Shown in pieces: positions 11,303 to 21,649 of a stretch of 64,000 nucleotides of DNA (the first letter of the stretch is position 1; every line of letters begins with the position of its first letter). A program made the position numbers and the translations under genes. The stretch is from Drosophila miranda (Eukaryota; Arthropoda; Insecta; Diptera; Drosophilidae): assembly GCF_003369915.1 (NCBI RefSeq), contig NC_046674.1, positions 24,679,657 through 24,743,656 of the forward strand, given 5' to 3'. Below the pieces are notes generated by a model that saw nothing but the letters and a program-made list of their open reading frames with translations, made no database searches and was not told the DNA's origin.

Positions 11303-12176
11303 AGAAGCTGGATCACAGAGGGAGAGAAAGATGAAGAAAGGTGCCTTCCGCGAATGCATCGAATCGATCGCGGGCCCAAGTCTCAAGCTATCGCTAAGTT
11401 AGGTTAGAAATTTGGAATTTTTTATGAATTATACGCACAACATTACAAAAGTGTTATTGTAAATAACTCAAAGGCATTCTGGCAGCAGAACTTTGCGCGA
11501 ATTATTATTATTACTTATTGATTAATTTTCTTTAAATATTATCTGTCTATTCTCCCCTAACAACAACTACAAAAAAAGAAAAAACATCCTCGGAATCAGC
11601 AGCGAAAAAAGACACCACACACACAATACCAATATTATACCAATTTTTACATAGCATAGTACTCGTACATTTGCGCACGTATGTATGTTTGTATTTAAGC
11701 GATAATTTAGTAACTATTAATTATAACCGAAGTAACTTTTGCAAAATGTAAAAACCGAATTTCTTCTGCATAAGAATTAAATACAAAATAAACATAAACG
11801 CCAGAGAAATTTGTGAAAGAGCGCGCCGCGCAGGCAGTAACGGGTCTGCTGCTCGAGTCAGAAGAAAGCTTTCCGAAAAGCTTCGCCAAAACACAGCTAA
11901 GTGGCTGGCGCGTGCGCAGAGCCATGGGGAGAGAGATAAAGAGTAAGTGAGAGAGAGAGAGAGAGAGATGGAGATGGAGCGAGCGAGAAGCACGTTCCTT
12001 TCCGTTGTATAAAAGCGTTGCGTAGGCGATACCGTCATTTCAAAAAGACCGTTGAGCGGGATAGACAGTCGTCGAAACGGAACGCACGCGTGAGTCCCGT
12101 GAAATGTCGATCGGCCCCCAGTAGGGTTCAACTCAACGTTCAATAAAGTTTACCACACAAGTGTTCAGTTATTGAT
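11303..12176. other. mnd 3' region and Zip71B promoter
   Basis: Holds the mnd 3' UTR, with AATAAA at 11787-11792, then a GAGA-rich tract (about 11946-11970), a TATA box at 12008 and an initiator-like TCATTT. Two TGCGCAC words (11672-11678 and, on the minus strand, 11912-11918) match the metal-response core TGCRCNC. Confidence 0.55.
12008..12040 (+). promoter_or_regulatory. TATA box and initiator of Zip71B
   Basis: TATAAAAG at 12008-12015 is followed by TCATTT at 12035-12040. The A at 12037 is 29 bases after the TATA start, the right distance for a start site. GAGA repeats lie 40-60 bases upstream. This gives a leader of about 140 bases before ATG 12177. Confidence 0.6.
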
Positions 12177-15100
12177 ATGGCCCCAAAGCCCCTGCTAATC
12201 GTGCGCCTCCTGTGCCTCGGGGCACTCCTGGGTACGGCGCACACCTCGCTGGAGTACAACCGCTACCTGGAGCAGATATTCCAAAAGTACGGCGATGGCG
12301 GGACAATCAACTTTGAGGTAACAACAACACCAATCCATCGAACTAGCCTTGTAAACGTAAAACCACACACCAAGAGGGCGGGGGGAAATATGAGCCCAGG
12401 TAAACAGAGCTGGACACGGACTCTGCCGCTTTTGGCTTTCGGCTTTGGCTAATGTTATGGCAAAAAATTAGTAAGTCTTTGTGGACCGGTCGGTCATCAT
12501 GCACCAATGAGCAGCTAAACCAAAAAACGGGCACACGGTGACACTGGGCAGGGAAGGGCAGGTGAGGGATGGGATGGGGAGGGGAGGGGAAATAATAAAT
12601 TAGAGTAAGTCAAATATTTGCGGGTTGTGAAAGTGAGAAAAATTTATGTGTGTTGCTGTGCCGTGGCTCTGTCCGAAGACAGACGCTGGACGATTCTGTT
12701 CTTGCCAAACAAATCAACAAACAAAACACTCTCAACAGTTATAATCGCTTCTCTGCATGAAACCTGCAATCTTTATGGACGCACAACACTATCACAATTA
12801 CGAGTCGCCTGCCTCTCTCTTATGGAACTCATGACAGAAACGTAGAGACTTTATTGCGGGCATTATCATAAATTTAATCAAAATCCAGACACAAACACAC
12901 ATTGTGATATACACTCCCGCCGAGACTTGAGCATCCAGCATGGACGTCGCACGTACCCCTGCTCCTCCTCGTACGCCCACACTCTATCCAAAACAAGATT
13001 AAAAGATTATTCCGATAAGAGCTAGTCTCCTAATGAGCGATGATAGCCAAACAGCTGACGAAACCCGTCCAAAGACCTAAGCCAAGTCCCTGTCCCTAGC
13101 CCGATCCTATGGAAATTTCGCAATGCGTTGGCGTTATGCTTATGGACTCCATAGTTATAGAGGCAATAGGTCCCCGGCAATTGGCATTACTCATGCGTAG
13201 CGCTACGCAATACGTTTTGTCCATTTAAATGTCAGGTTACTAAAATGCTTCTACGCACTCGGCATACTAACAGAGACGGGGACCCCCCGCACTCCGCCCA
13301 CTGACCATTTGAGAGGAGAGAGGTGTAGAGGAGCGGGTATTCTATTATCATTCCAAAATCCCAATTTCAATTGCATATTATGCCAAGTACTTGGCACACA
13401 AACAATTTTGCTGAATGAAAGTAAAAATAAGCTAGACGATGGATTGTTTGAGAGGCACGGGTACGGGTACGGGTACGGGTACGGGTACGGGCAGGGGTAC
13501 AGGCACAGGCACGGGTACGGGTACGGGTAGGGGAGCCTCGTAACTTCATGTGTTCCATAATAAACAACAGACAGGTTCATTTGTTTGGTTTTTTAAGCGC
13601 TTTTATTGTACCAGCGCGTGTTTGGCTATTTTTTTATACGATACGATACGATCCTCATCTTCCAAAAGGAATCTCTCTCTCTGTCTCTCTTTGTAGCTAA
13701 CTGCTTATTAAGTGCCTGATAGAACCGACAGACAGGCTACAGGGCACACGCCCCATTCCCGGCGACAGACAGCTGTCAAGGCAATTAGATACTATGAATA
13801 TATATTCCCCTCACAGCCCAGGCCCACTTTCGCGACAGCAAAAATGCGGCAGCAAAACCAACAAAAGTAACAATAGACCTCTAATTAATTCCGATGTAAA
13901 TATAATTGCTTGGCACGGTGACAACTAAATCAAGTAATTATCTGCGATAATACTCGTAAATTCGAACCAAAACTCATGGCAAAAGTATCCCCCTCCTCCG
14001 TATAGTAAGTGGGAGTATAGTTTGGGAGTTTTGTGAGAAATGAAAGATGATTCACTTAATTGCGATCTTGGGAAAGTAGACTAGGTTTCGATCTACATAC
14101 GAGTATGCAAATATCTGTAAAGGGAAACTGTGGCATCATTGTGTGGATCATGAATTAACTAAGATGGATAAACAGCTGACATCTGCTGTTTGGCCTTGCT
14201 TAAATTGAATTCATTAATAAATTCTTGTTAAATATTATCCCTACAGGGTCTCGAGCATTTAATGTACAGCTTGAATCTGGGCCAGATCGAGTTCGACCCC
14301 TCGCACACCATTGCTGAGCACCGACCGCAGGGCTACTCGAATGAGACTAAAGCCAGCACAAACGGGACCTACTTTGGCAAGCAGATCAGCACTAATGCCA
14401 GCACCGACGAGGATGTTCTGGATGTGCAGATATCACCAGATATCAGCAAGACCTCAAAGCACTCAGAGTCGGGGCCTGCGGTTCCAGAGTTCCTGGAAAT
14501 ACACGACCCCAAGCATCGGCATCCGCGGGAGAGCAGCGGTGAGTAGTAGTAGTCCAGTCTTTATCTTTATGGATCTGGATTATCACACAACCCGCCTGGG
14601 TTTTTAGCCCGAGTACTCGTGTTTGCACTCCATAGATACTCGTACGGGCAGATCAAGTAAAGACAGAAGAGCCATAAACAATAAACAGTAGGATGGAAAT
14701 TCTGACAATAATTCTAGAATACCCAAGAGCACACAATGATCAGACATATGTACATACATGCACACACGAGTATGTACACTTAAACGACAATAATGACCAG
14801 AGGTATTACCTGAGAGACAGTTCTAATTAAGTCGTAGAGAAATTCTTAAGCCTCAATATCAATAGAATGAACGAGGCCCGACTCTACCCGTACATATCCA
14901 TATATCAATTGGCCAGTTTCCAAATGCTAGTCAGGGCGGGGCGGGGCGGGGCGGGGCAGGGCCAGGGGCAGCGGCATCTATGTACTCGTAATAAATTCAA
15001 TTATGCTGCTATCCATCTCATTTGGATGAGAGGAAGTTCCGTCTGTAAGTGCGACCTTGCCGCATAAATTATCTGAAAACGCACGTCTATCTCTCTCTCC

Positions 15101-17528
15101 CCTTTTGGGCAGTGAAATGCAATCGCGAGTCGCGAATCAACAGGTATACAAAAAATCCTTGTCGGGCGATGATAGCGATGATAGCACGATAAACGACCCC
15201 TTTATGGATGCGGAAACACAATCATGCGCATCAACAAAGAGGAACTAGCCCAAACCGTTGCTTTACGGCTGTTGATGTTTTCGTTACTGGAACCGAGATT
15301 TACCGTTAATTGTAATGCACACAATCATTAAAACGATTCTCCCCATAAACAGTTAGCACTAAACAGTCGGGACAATTCATGTAGTGAAATGTTCCCACAT
15401 GCGAATCGGGTGTCAATTGACTGTGTGATTGACTGAACAAAAGGAGCCGGCAGAGCCACGTCTGAGTGCACTTTCGACAGCTTATTTTTATAGCCGGTAC
15501 CCACTCGAAGAGTTTGGGGATATATGTACATAATTGTTTTGTGGTCGATGTGGATGCGTTTCATACCCCATAAAAAGTATATAATATAAATATAAATAGC
15601 CCTTTCTGTCTGTCCGTCTAGATCTCAGATATATGGATCATTTTCAATTCGGAACAATATTAAAGCCATAATGAACAAATCTATTTGCCGTAGCTACGAG
15701 CTACGAACCACGCGCCTACTCGCTTTCTCTCTCTCTCTCTCACTCTTACTCGTGCAGTGTGCGCCCTCTGGCAGAGGGAAGCGAGATACCAACACAGCTG
15801 GTGTTTTTGTGACAAAGATGAGAGAGGGACAGATATAGCGGATAAATGGAAACATGAAATATTTTAAATTCGAATAAAATCGGTCATTAGGTGGATAGGC
15901 ACTCTCTATGTTTTTCCCATCTTTCAGGACAAGTTCAAGAATAATTGAGAGAGATCGCGGTCTGAGTTGTCCGTTCGTCCCTTCTGGGAACAGCGGTACC
16001 AATAGACAGAGAAAGAGAGAGGGAGAATGCGGCAGTCATCGGGTCTGATACCAATTCTGGCGGTTGCTTATAACTACGATTTACCAGCTAGTGTAAATAC
16101 TTATTAGTAATACATATATGAATTTAACAAAACAATATTCCACTCTCTCTTTAATGTCCAGTGGAGGGCAGACCTTGGCCTGCTGCCGCCTGTTTGTCAC
16201 CGAAGCTTTTGCTATCCCTCATTGTGGACCACAATGACCTGCACAATAACAGTATTTACCGCAAGCTGATCAAGAAGGACTCCACCGTTCCGACGGAGAC
16301 CACACACAACTCTGATGAGGAGTACAACAACTTCATCAACTCGGTACGGATCACCCCGAGAGCATTCATGAAGCTATGTCCAGCTCTGTTGGCCCAAATC
16401 GACGGCGGAGTGTGTGCACAGCCAGCTCCACGACTGCACATTATGCAGGATAAGAACCAGAGGATTTGGGATGGTAGGTGAACTCTCGGCTGTCACATGG
16501 CTGTCCCACAAGCGGATCATGGGCTAACCATTTCCCCACTTTCAGCTTGGATATATGCCAGCATTTGTATGTTTGTGCTCTCTGCATGCGGTCTGCTTGG
16601 CATTCTCCTAGTGCCTTTGATGAAAACAGCAGCTTATCAGGAGGTTCTCAAGTTTCTGGTGTCCATAGCCGTGGGCACACTGGCCGGAGATGCGCTGATG
16701 CACTTGCTGCCTCATGCTCTCTTCAAAGAGGAGAAGCACGAGCAGGCCCTAGGCGCAGATGGTGCTTCCATCGATGGCGTACACAACCACAGCAGTGAGC
16801 CTGCCCTGCTGTGTGGCTGTTCCTTCCTTGCCGCCCTGTTCATGTACATTCTGGAGAACGTACTTCCACTGCTGAAGGGTGACAAGCAGAGCCACGGGCA
16901 CAGCCATGGACACGGGCACAGTCATGGCCACTCGCATGGCCAGCAGTTGGAGAAGGCGGCCCCAGAGACACCACGTGAGCTGAATGTGATGCTGCAGGAA
17001 ACGAAGCTGGACGCAAAGTCACCAGAGCGACCACTCACCCCTGTGGCGTTCATGGTCATCATTGGCGACGGGCTGCACAATCTCACCGATGGCATGGCCA
17101 TTGGAGCCGCCTTTGCCAGTGATCCGGTAACTGGACTGGCCACAGCATTCGCCGTCCTATGCCACGAGCTGCCGCACGAGCTGGGCGACTTTGCACTCCT
17201 TCTGCAGACGGGCGTCTCCATGAGGCGAGCCATTTACATGAACCTGGTTAGCTCGGTTCTGAGCTTTGTTGGCATGGCTGTCGGTCTGTTCATTGCCGGC
17301 ATTGGAGATGGGATGACGCAGTGGATCTATGCAGCCACCGCCGGATCCTTCCTGTACATTGCCTTTGCCGATCTGGTGCCCACAATGAGTGTGGCCCACA
17401 ATCCAGAGATGGCGAAGGATCCAAAGGGTATTATGATCCAGATACTCGGCATATTCCTGGGCGGACTGATCATGTTGATCATTGCCCTGAACGAACACGA
17501 CCTGGAGGGACTGTTCAAGAGCTTCTAG
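12177..17528 (+). CDS. Zip71B: ZIP zinc transporter of the LIV-1 subfamily
   Basis: Four exons (12177-12317, 14247-14538, 16162-16473, 16546-17528) give 575 residues. Residues 1-24 are a signal peptide (LLIVRLLCLGALLG core). An extracellular domain of about 220 residues follows, with N-glycosylation sites and a CPALL motif near its end, typical of LIV-1 transporters. The first membrane helix begins near residue 250 (WIYASICMFVLSACG). A loop rich in His-Gly-His-Ser repeats, a cytosolic zinc-binding loop, precedes HNLTDG and the metalloprotease-like signature HELPHELGD, the two metal-site helices. The protein should import zinc, possibly other divalent metals, across the plasma membrane or from a secretory compartment. 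The genomic neighbourhood and LIV-1 features point to fly Zip71B (CG10006); family membership is certain, the exact paralogue less so. Introns 1 and 2 are 1.9 and 1.6 kb, intron 3 is 72 bases. Confidence 0.9.
12318..14246 (+). other. Zip71B intron 1
   Basis: 1929 bases between a GTAACA donor and a CTACAG acceptor. It holds a (GGGTAC)n hexanucleotide array at about 13457-13530 and purine-rich runs (about 12570-12595). No exon or RNA gene seen. Confidence 0.7.
13457..13530 (+). repeat. (GGGTAC)n hexanucleotide array
   Basis: Around ten copies of GGGTAC, interrupted by GGCAGGGGTACAGGCACAGG, lie in intron 1 of Zip71B. A related but degenerate array of GGATAC/GGGTAC units is at 44648-44700. Confidence 0.9.
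14539..16161 (+). other. Zip71B intron 2 with repeat fragment
   Basis: 1623 bases, GTGAGT donor, TGTCCAG acceptor. It contains a (GGGGC)n run at about 14937-14957. From 15560 to about 16020 it carries a decayed fragment of the TATACCCGATACTC-type repeat: CCCCATAAAAAGTATAT, CTTTCTGTCTGTCCGTCTAGATCTCAG and GTGTGCGCCCTCTGGCAGAGG match the copies at 36482-38267. Confidence 0.65.
15555..16020 (+). mobile_element. Fragment of DINE-1/SGM-like repeat
   Basis: Shares the CCCCATAAA...GTATAT block, the (GTCY)n core (CTGTCTGTCCGTCTAG), the long CTCTCT tract and the TGCGCCCTCTGG block, in order, with the two longer copies at 36482-38267. It is shortened and diverged and lacks clean ends. Confidence 0.55.
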
Positions 17529-17992
17529 ACATTCCAGAAGACTAGTTCACAATCTCAAGCTGGCCACTGAGGAAATGCATCTGTTAATTTTGTAGATAGT
17601 AGATACATTAAGCATCTTTGAAATCTCCACTTGAGTGGGAGTGATCCTCTTCCCCAAGCATACCTTTTATGTAGCTTTTTAAGCCAATTACCAAATGTAA
17701 ATGACTGTCGTCAGAGCAAATAGCTTAAGGATATTTTAGGCTAGTTTTAAGACGGAAAGTAAATGGAAAACGATATCCACAGTGATGATAAAGGTTCTGT
17801 TGTTGTTGTTCCGTTTTTATAACGAATAAGGCGCTCTTTAATGATTTACCTGTTAACACTTATTGAATAGCTTTATCTGTGAAAGAACTGTTTAAGATAA
17901 CTGCATTTGTTGGTGCTCCTCAAAGGGTTCATGGGGCAAGCGAGCGGGGTTCTGCAAAGATCTAATGTGAGCAAGGGGACCGACGATTCTAG
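17529..17992. other. Convergent 3' ends of Zip71B and mRpL39
   Basis: 464 bases between two facing stop codons. It must hold both 3' UTRs. No canonical AATAAA is evident on either strand; a GTTGTTGTTGTT run is at about 17799-17811. Confidence 0.6.
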
Positions 17993-19256
17993 TTATTGAA
18001 ATCTCACCAGCTTCTGTGATCGCTCCTCCAGCAAGCCATACGCAACGTGATTCAACTTAAAGCCACAAGGCAGGGCCACGCCTTGGATGCGATAGAAGGC
18101 TCCTGCTGGCCCTTCATCGGCCACCTTGTGAGCTGCCGCGACGGTGCACTTGCCCAGGAAGTGAGTGGAGGCCACCATGGGCCCACGTGAGATGTCAATG
18201 TGTTCCCCCAGGCGGTACAGAGTCACACGACCATTACTCTGTTGCGCAATACTGGGCAATTGTTCGCTTTTGTATTTAGAATCCTTGAACATCTCCTGGG
18301 CGAGCTCTTGCTGAACGTCCAAGCGCTCGATGCGCAAATCCTGGGCCGCCAGTTTGATCATTTCGGCCGAGATGGCACGCATTTCCGACTTCGTTGGCTG
18401 CCAGCTTTGGGTCTCTAGCACAATATCGTGGACAAAGCTACCCGACTTGACTGTGATAGAGATTCGTTAGATGAAAGATCGTCAGAATCGTTAGAAATTG
18501 CATTTACTGTTTGGTCCCGGGAAGCTGTGCAATTGGAGTTTTGCTTCCGCCTTAAATACACGTGTCAAAGCAGCGCCCAACATGAAGCTGCATGTACGCC
18601 AGAAAGCTCTGCAAGAAAGGAATCGGGATGAGCATCGTTTAACTTTATTGCGTCATATGCTTACTTGTTGACCACATGCGGTTCGGAGATATTGAAGTTA
18701 AGCAGCTGCAAGGTGCAAGACTCCTGCAGCGGCCTGTGCATATCCCACGGAACACTGCCATCGATCAGGGCCAGAGCCGAGCGTCTGCAATGTCCCTCAC
18801 TCAAGTGCTGGGCACAGTTGAATGGCGTGGAAATGTGATTGTTCATCACCAGAGTCACATCTTCGGGCAGACCCAAATATCGAACCTCAATCTTGTCAAT
18901 TCGCCCAATGGCTTCCCGTTGCCGGCGTTGCTCCTGTGTAAACAGTTCATTCCGAGAGGGGATCGATGCTGAACCAGCGGAGAAGTTGGCTGCAAATAAA
19001 TTTGTATTTTATTCACCAAAACTACACGTCTAAATTAAAAAACCCTGGCTTTTTTCCGCAAGGTGTAGCATGTCACCACTGAGGCTAAAACCGCCTAGTT
19101 CAACGTGAGCGTCCGACACATGTGACATACACTGGTATTCCTTTTAATCAATAAAAGTGCCAATATTTCACCTTTCTTACCTTTTGTTCTATACTGTTGG
19201 AGCTGCCTTAGGGCACACCAGCTTATTTTATGTAATTTTGTGGCCGACATCGTCAT
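17993..19256 (-). CDS. mRpL39: Mitochondrial large-subunit ribosomal protein L39
   Basis: Four exons on the minus strand (19256-19181, 18989-18665, 18608-18508, 18450-17993) join in phase to give 319 residues, near the 330-340 of animal L39. The N-terminus (MTMSATKLHK, basic, with Trp and Cys) looks like a mitochondrial targeting peptide. Residues 60-110 contain the family's threonyl-tRNA-synthetase-like (TGS) region, including VTLVMNNHISTPFNCAQHLSE and ALALIDGSVPWDM. The C-terminal half includes QSWQPTKSEMRAISAEM and ends in KLVRFQ. It acts in the 39S subunit of the mitochondrial ribosome. A Motif 1 box lies 23 bases upstream of the ATG, so the leader is very short. A second in-frame ATG (19250) is two codons in. 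Divergently arranged with Prosbeta2, both behind the same kind of promoter-like repeat. Confidence 0.93.
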
Positions 19257-19278
19257 TTTATCGTAATAGGGTGCACTC

Positions 19279-19289
19279 CAGTGTGACCG
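19279..19289 (-). promoter_or_regulatory. Core promoter Motif 1 of mRpL39
   Basis: The minus strand reads CGGTCACACTG, a perfect match to YGGTCACACTR, the M1BP-bound housekeeping motif, 23 bases before the start codon. Confidence 0.75.
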
Positions 19290-19311
19290 CGAATTTATCG
19301 TTATAATATAA

Positions 19312-19750
19312 CGTCCGACCCTCAAAAATATACTAAAATATACCGTTTAATTTTAAAAATATATCATAAATATACTGACGAGTTCAAGCTCTATTATACA
19401 TAATCCTCCTTTTTGATATGCCGTGCAATATAAGTAACTTTAACCACTTGCTTTTATTGGATCTTGTCTGAAAAAAGGTTTTAGTGAAATAAGTCAAACA
19501 AAAAAAGGCTTTAGCGAAATGGGTCACACAAAAAAACGAAAGAGGATGGTCGTTCATATTGTTCAATTTTTATATTCCGTTGAATAATTCTGGCTAACTA
19601 CAAGGGTTTTAGTTTGCCCACCTAATTTTAGGCCGTTGATGAATAATTTTTCTTTAAGATTGGCTAGTTTTTAGTCCTTGCTTTTATTGTATTTTGGCTA
19701 AAACAAGGCTTACATAAAATGGTTAAACAAAAAAAAAACAGTCGCAATGT
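19312..19750 (-). repeat. Promoter-like dispersed repeat upstream of mRpL39
   Basis: Read on the minus strand this ends with CGTCAGTATATTTATGATATATTT... and TTTTTGAGGGTCGGACG (19380 down to 19312), the same module as before AAMP and Prosbeta2. Upstream are two imperfect tandem units, each with a CAATAAAAGCAAG block and an AACGGAATAT/CACGGCATAT block, so this copy looks internally duplicated. Confidence 0.6.
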
Positions 19751-19931
19751 TGCTGGTATTTGAAGACATCGACTGGATACGAGTGGTGCGGGCCAAATAC
19801 ACATTTTTTGAATGTGAACGACAAGGATTTAAATGTTGTCAACCGGGCCATTACCGATTCAATATCGCAATATGGTGCACAATTGTGATGGCACAGTCGG
19901 CATAAGGCTGTCAAAAATATATATATCGATT

Positions 19932-19939
19932 TATCGATA
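19932..19939. promoter_or_regulatory. DRE-like TATCGATA between mRpL39 and Prosbeta2
   Basis: Perfect DREF-type octamer in the middle of the divergent promoter region. TATCGATA also occurs at 24429, 26679 and 28599 (Reck introns) and at 41406, so position alone does not prove function. Confidence 0.4.
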
Positions 19940-20029
19940 GGTACCAATCATATTCATGAATAAGTCTAAAACATATCAATTTGAGAAAAGGTCCTTATTA
20001 ATTACGTTTTATATTCATATCTTCATGTA

Positions 20030-20168
20030 AAATTAACGAAATAGGGTATACAAAGGTATACACGCGCATCATGTCCTCACATCTTGAATTCGTCAGTATA
20101 TTTTTGGTATATTTTTAAAATGAGGCAGTATATTTTGGTATATTTCTGAGGGTCGGACGGTATATTTA
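20030..20168 (+). repeat. Promoter-like dispersed repeat upstream of Prosbeta2
   Basis: Contains AATTAACGAAATAGGGTATAC (about 20032-20052), which recurs on the opposite strand near 34474-34494. It ends with the Motif-6-like module at 20091-20168: CGTCAGTATATTT, repeated GGTATATTT, then CTGAGGGTCGGACGGTATATTT. Motif 1 and the Prosbeta2 start follow. Confidence 0.6.
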
Positions 20169-20176
20169 ATCGTCCG

Positions 20177-20187
20177 CGGTCACACTG
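20177..20187 (+). promoter_or_regulatory. Core promoter Motif 1 of Prosbeta2
   Basis: CGGTCACACTG, a perfect YGGTCACACTR match, lies just after the GGTATATTT module and 89 bases before the ATG. Confidence 0.75.
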
Positions 20188-20275
20188 CCGAGTAAGATTT
20201 TTGTTTGTCATTCCGCTGAGCGAAAAAATAGGAAACCTTTTCTCAATAACGGTGATATATAAATAAAAAAACGCA

Positions 20276-21214
20276 ATGGATTTGGATTTGGCACGCAACC
20301 TTCCACACGCTGGCTTCAACTTTGACAATTGCAAGCGGTGAGTTCAAGAAATATCCTCCGGCGTTTCTGCAATGACAAGTCTTCTTCTTGCACAGCAATG
20401 CTACACTTCTGAGTGGGGGCTTCAAGCCGCCGACCACAACTAAAACGGGCACCACCATTGTGGGCATCATTTACAAAGATGGTGTTGTCCTGGGAGCCGA
20501 CACGCGCGCCACCGAGGGCCCCATTGTATCTGACAAGAACTGCGCCAAGATCCATTATCTGGCCAAGAATATATAGTAAGTGGATAGCTTGTGCTGAGTT
20601 TAACAAGCAAGCGCTTTAACAAACGACTGCATTTCAGCTGTTGTGGTGCCGGAACTGCAGCCGACACCGAAAGGACCACCGATATCATTTCGTCCCAGTT
20701 GGAGCTACACCGCCTCAGCACCGAGCGCAATGTGCGCGTAGTGGCCGCTAACACCATGCTCAAGCAAATGCTTTTCCGTTACCAGGGTCACATTAGCGCT
20801 GCCCTGGTGCTGGGCGGCGTCGACAAAACTGGACCCCACATCTATTGCATTCATCCTCATGGCAGCTCCGACAAGCTGCCCTATGCCACCATGGGGTCCG
20901 GCAGCCTAGCAGCCATGTCTGTATTCGAGAGCCGCTGGAAGCCCGACATGTCCGAGAAGGAAGCCAAGCTGCTCGTACGCGATGCAATCGCTGCCGGTAT
21001 TTTCAACGATTTGGGCTCGGGCTCGAACGTTGATTTGTGCGTGATACGCAAGGACGGCGTGGAATATCTCCGCAACTACGAGCTGGCCAATAAGAAAGGT
21101 GAGCGTCAGTTGGACTACCGCTTCGATATTGGCGCCACACGCGTTCTCCACTCTACCATCTCGGATATGAACATCACTGAACGTATCGAGGTGGTGCCCA
21201 TGGAGACGTCCTAG
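20276..21214 (+). CDS. Prosbeta2: 20S proteasome subunit beta2 (trypsin-like site)
   Basis: Three exons (20276-20337, 20396-20575, 20638-21214) give 272 residues, the usual length. Residues 1-39 are the propeptide, which ends KTG before the catalytic threonine, Thr40, of the mature start [17 protein letters not shown]. The catalytic Asp17 and Lys33 of mature numbering are present ([10 protein letters not shown] and NCAKIH). The mature chain is a typical Ntn-hydrolase fold, with a long C-terminal tail after DIGATRVL that wraps onto beta3 in known structures. It provides the trypsin-like activity of the 20S core in nucleus and cytosol. Introns are 58 and 62 bases with GTGAGT and GTAAGT donors. 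The housekeeping-type promoter has Motif 6 boxes plus Motif 1. A poly(A) signal AATAAA is at 21272-21277. Confidence 0.97.
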
Positions 21215-21649
21215 GGGAGTTATTAGTTATCCTTACTTTCGCATACATTTTCTATAACTGTGGAGTGGTACAATAAAAAGAGGAGCAACGCTTCAATTTG
21301 ATTCGCTCTTTTATAGGCGGTGTCTGGGGGCATCCATAAGTGATTTTTTTATTGGACTAGCTGTGCTCATAGACAGACGCTGCTTTGGTCGATAACGAAT
21401 GCAAAAAAATACAAAAAATTATACGTAGCTTCTATCCAGAAATGATCAATGGGACCTTTTGCTTAAAGATTAATTAATGGAGCTAATATCACATGATACA
21501 GAGGGTCAATTCCTAACAGTTGAAGGCACATTCCATCTCCTCGAACTAATTGATTAATTGGCACCAAGAATTCACTTGATTGTTCACACCTTACGCTTGC
21601 CACACGGCTACACGCCCTTTCTAAAGCTAATAGAACAAAAAAGCTAAAG
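21215..21649. other. Convergent 3' region of Prosbeta2 and Reck
   Basis: Holds the Prosbeta2 poly(A) signal (AATAAA, 21272-21277) and a facing minus-strand AATAAA (plus-strand TTTATT at 21348-21353) that would end Reck. The two transcripts would end about 60-80 bases apart with little or no overlap. Confidence 0.6.
21348..21353 (-). terminator. Poly(A) signal of Reck
   Basis: AATAAA on the minus strand, about 300 bases after the Reck stop codon. Confidence 0.5.

Noticed and set aside
13457..13530. CRISPR-like or telomere-like regular repeat (GGGTAC)n
   Set aside because: Units are contiguous six-base copies with no spacers in an intron of a fly gene; this is a microsatellite.
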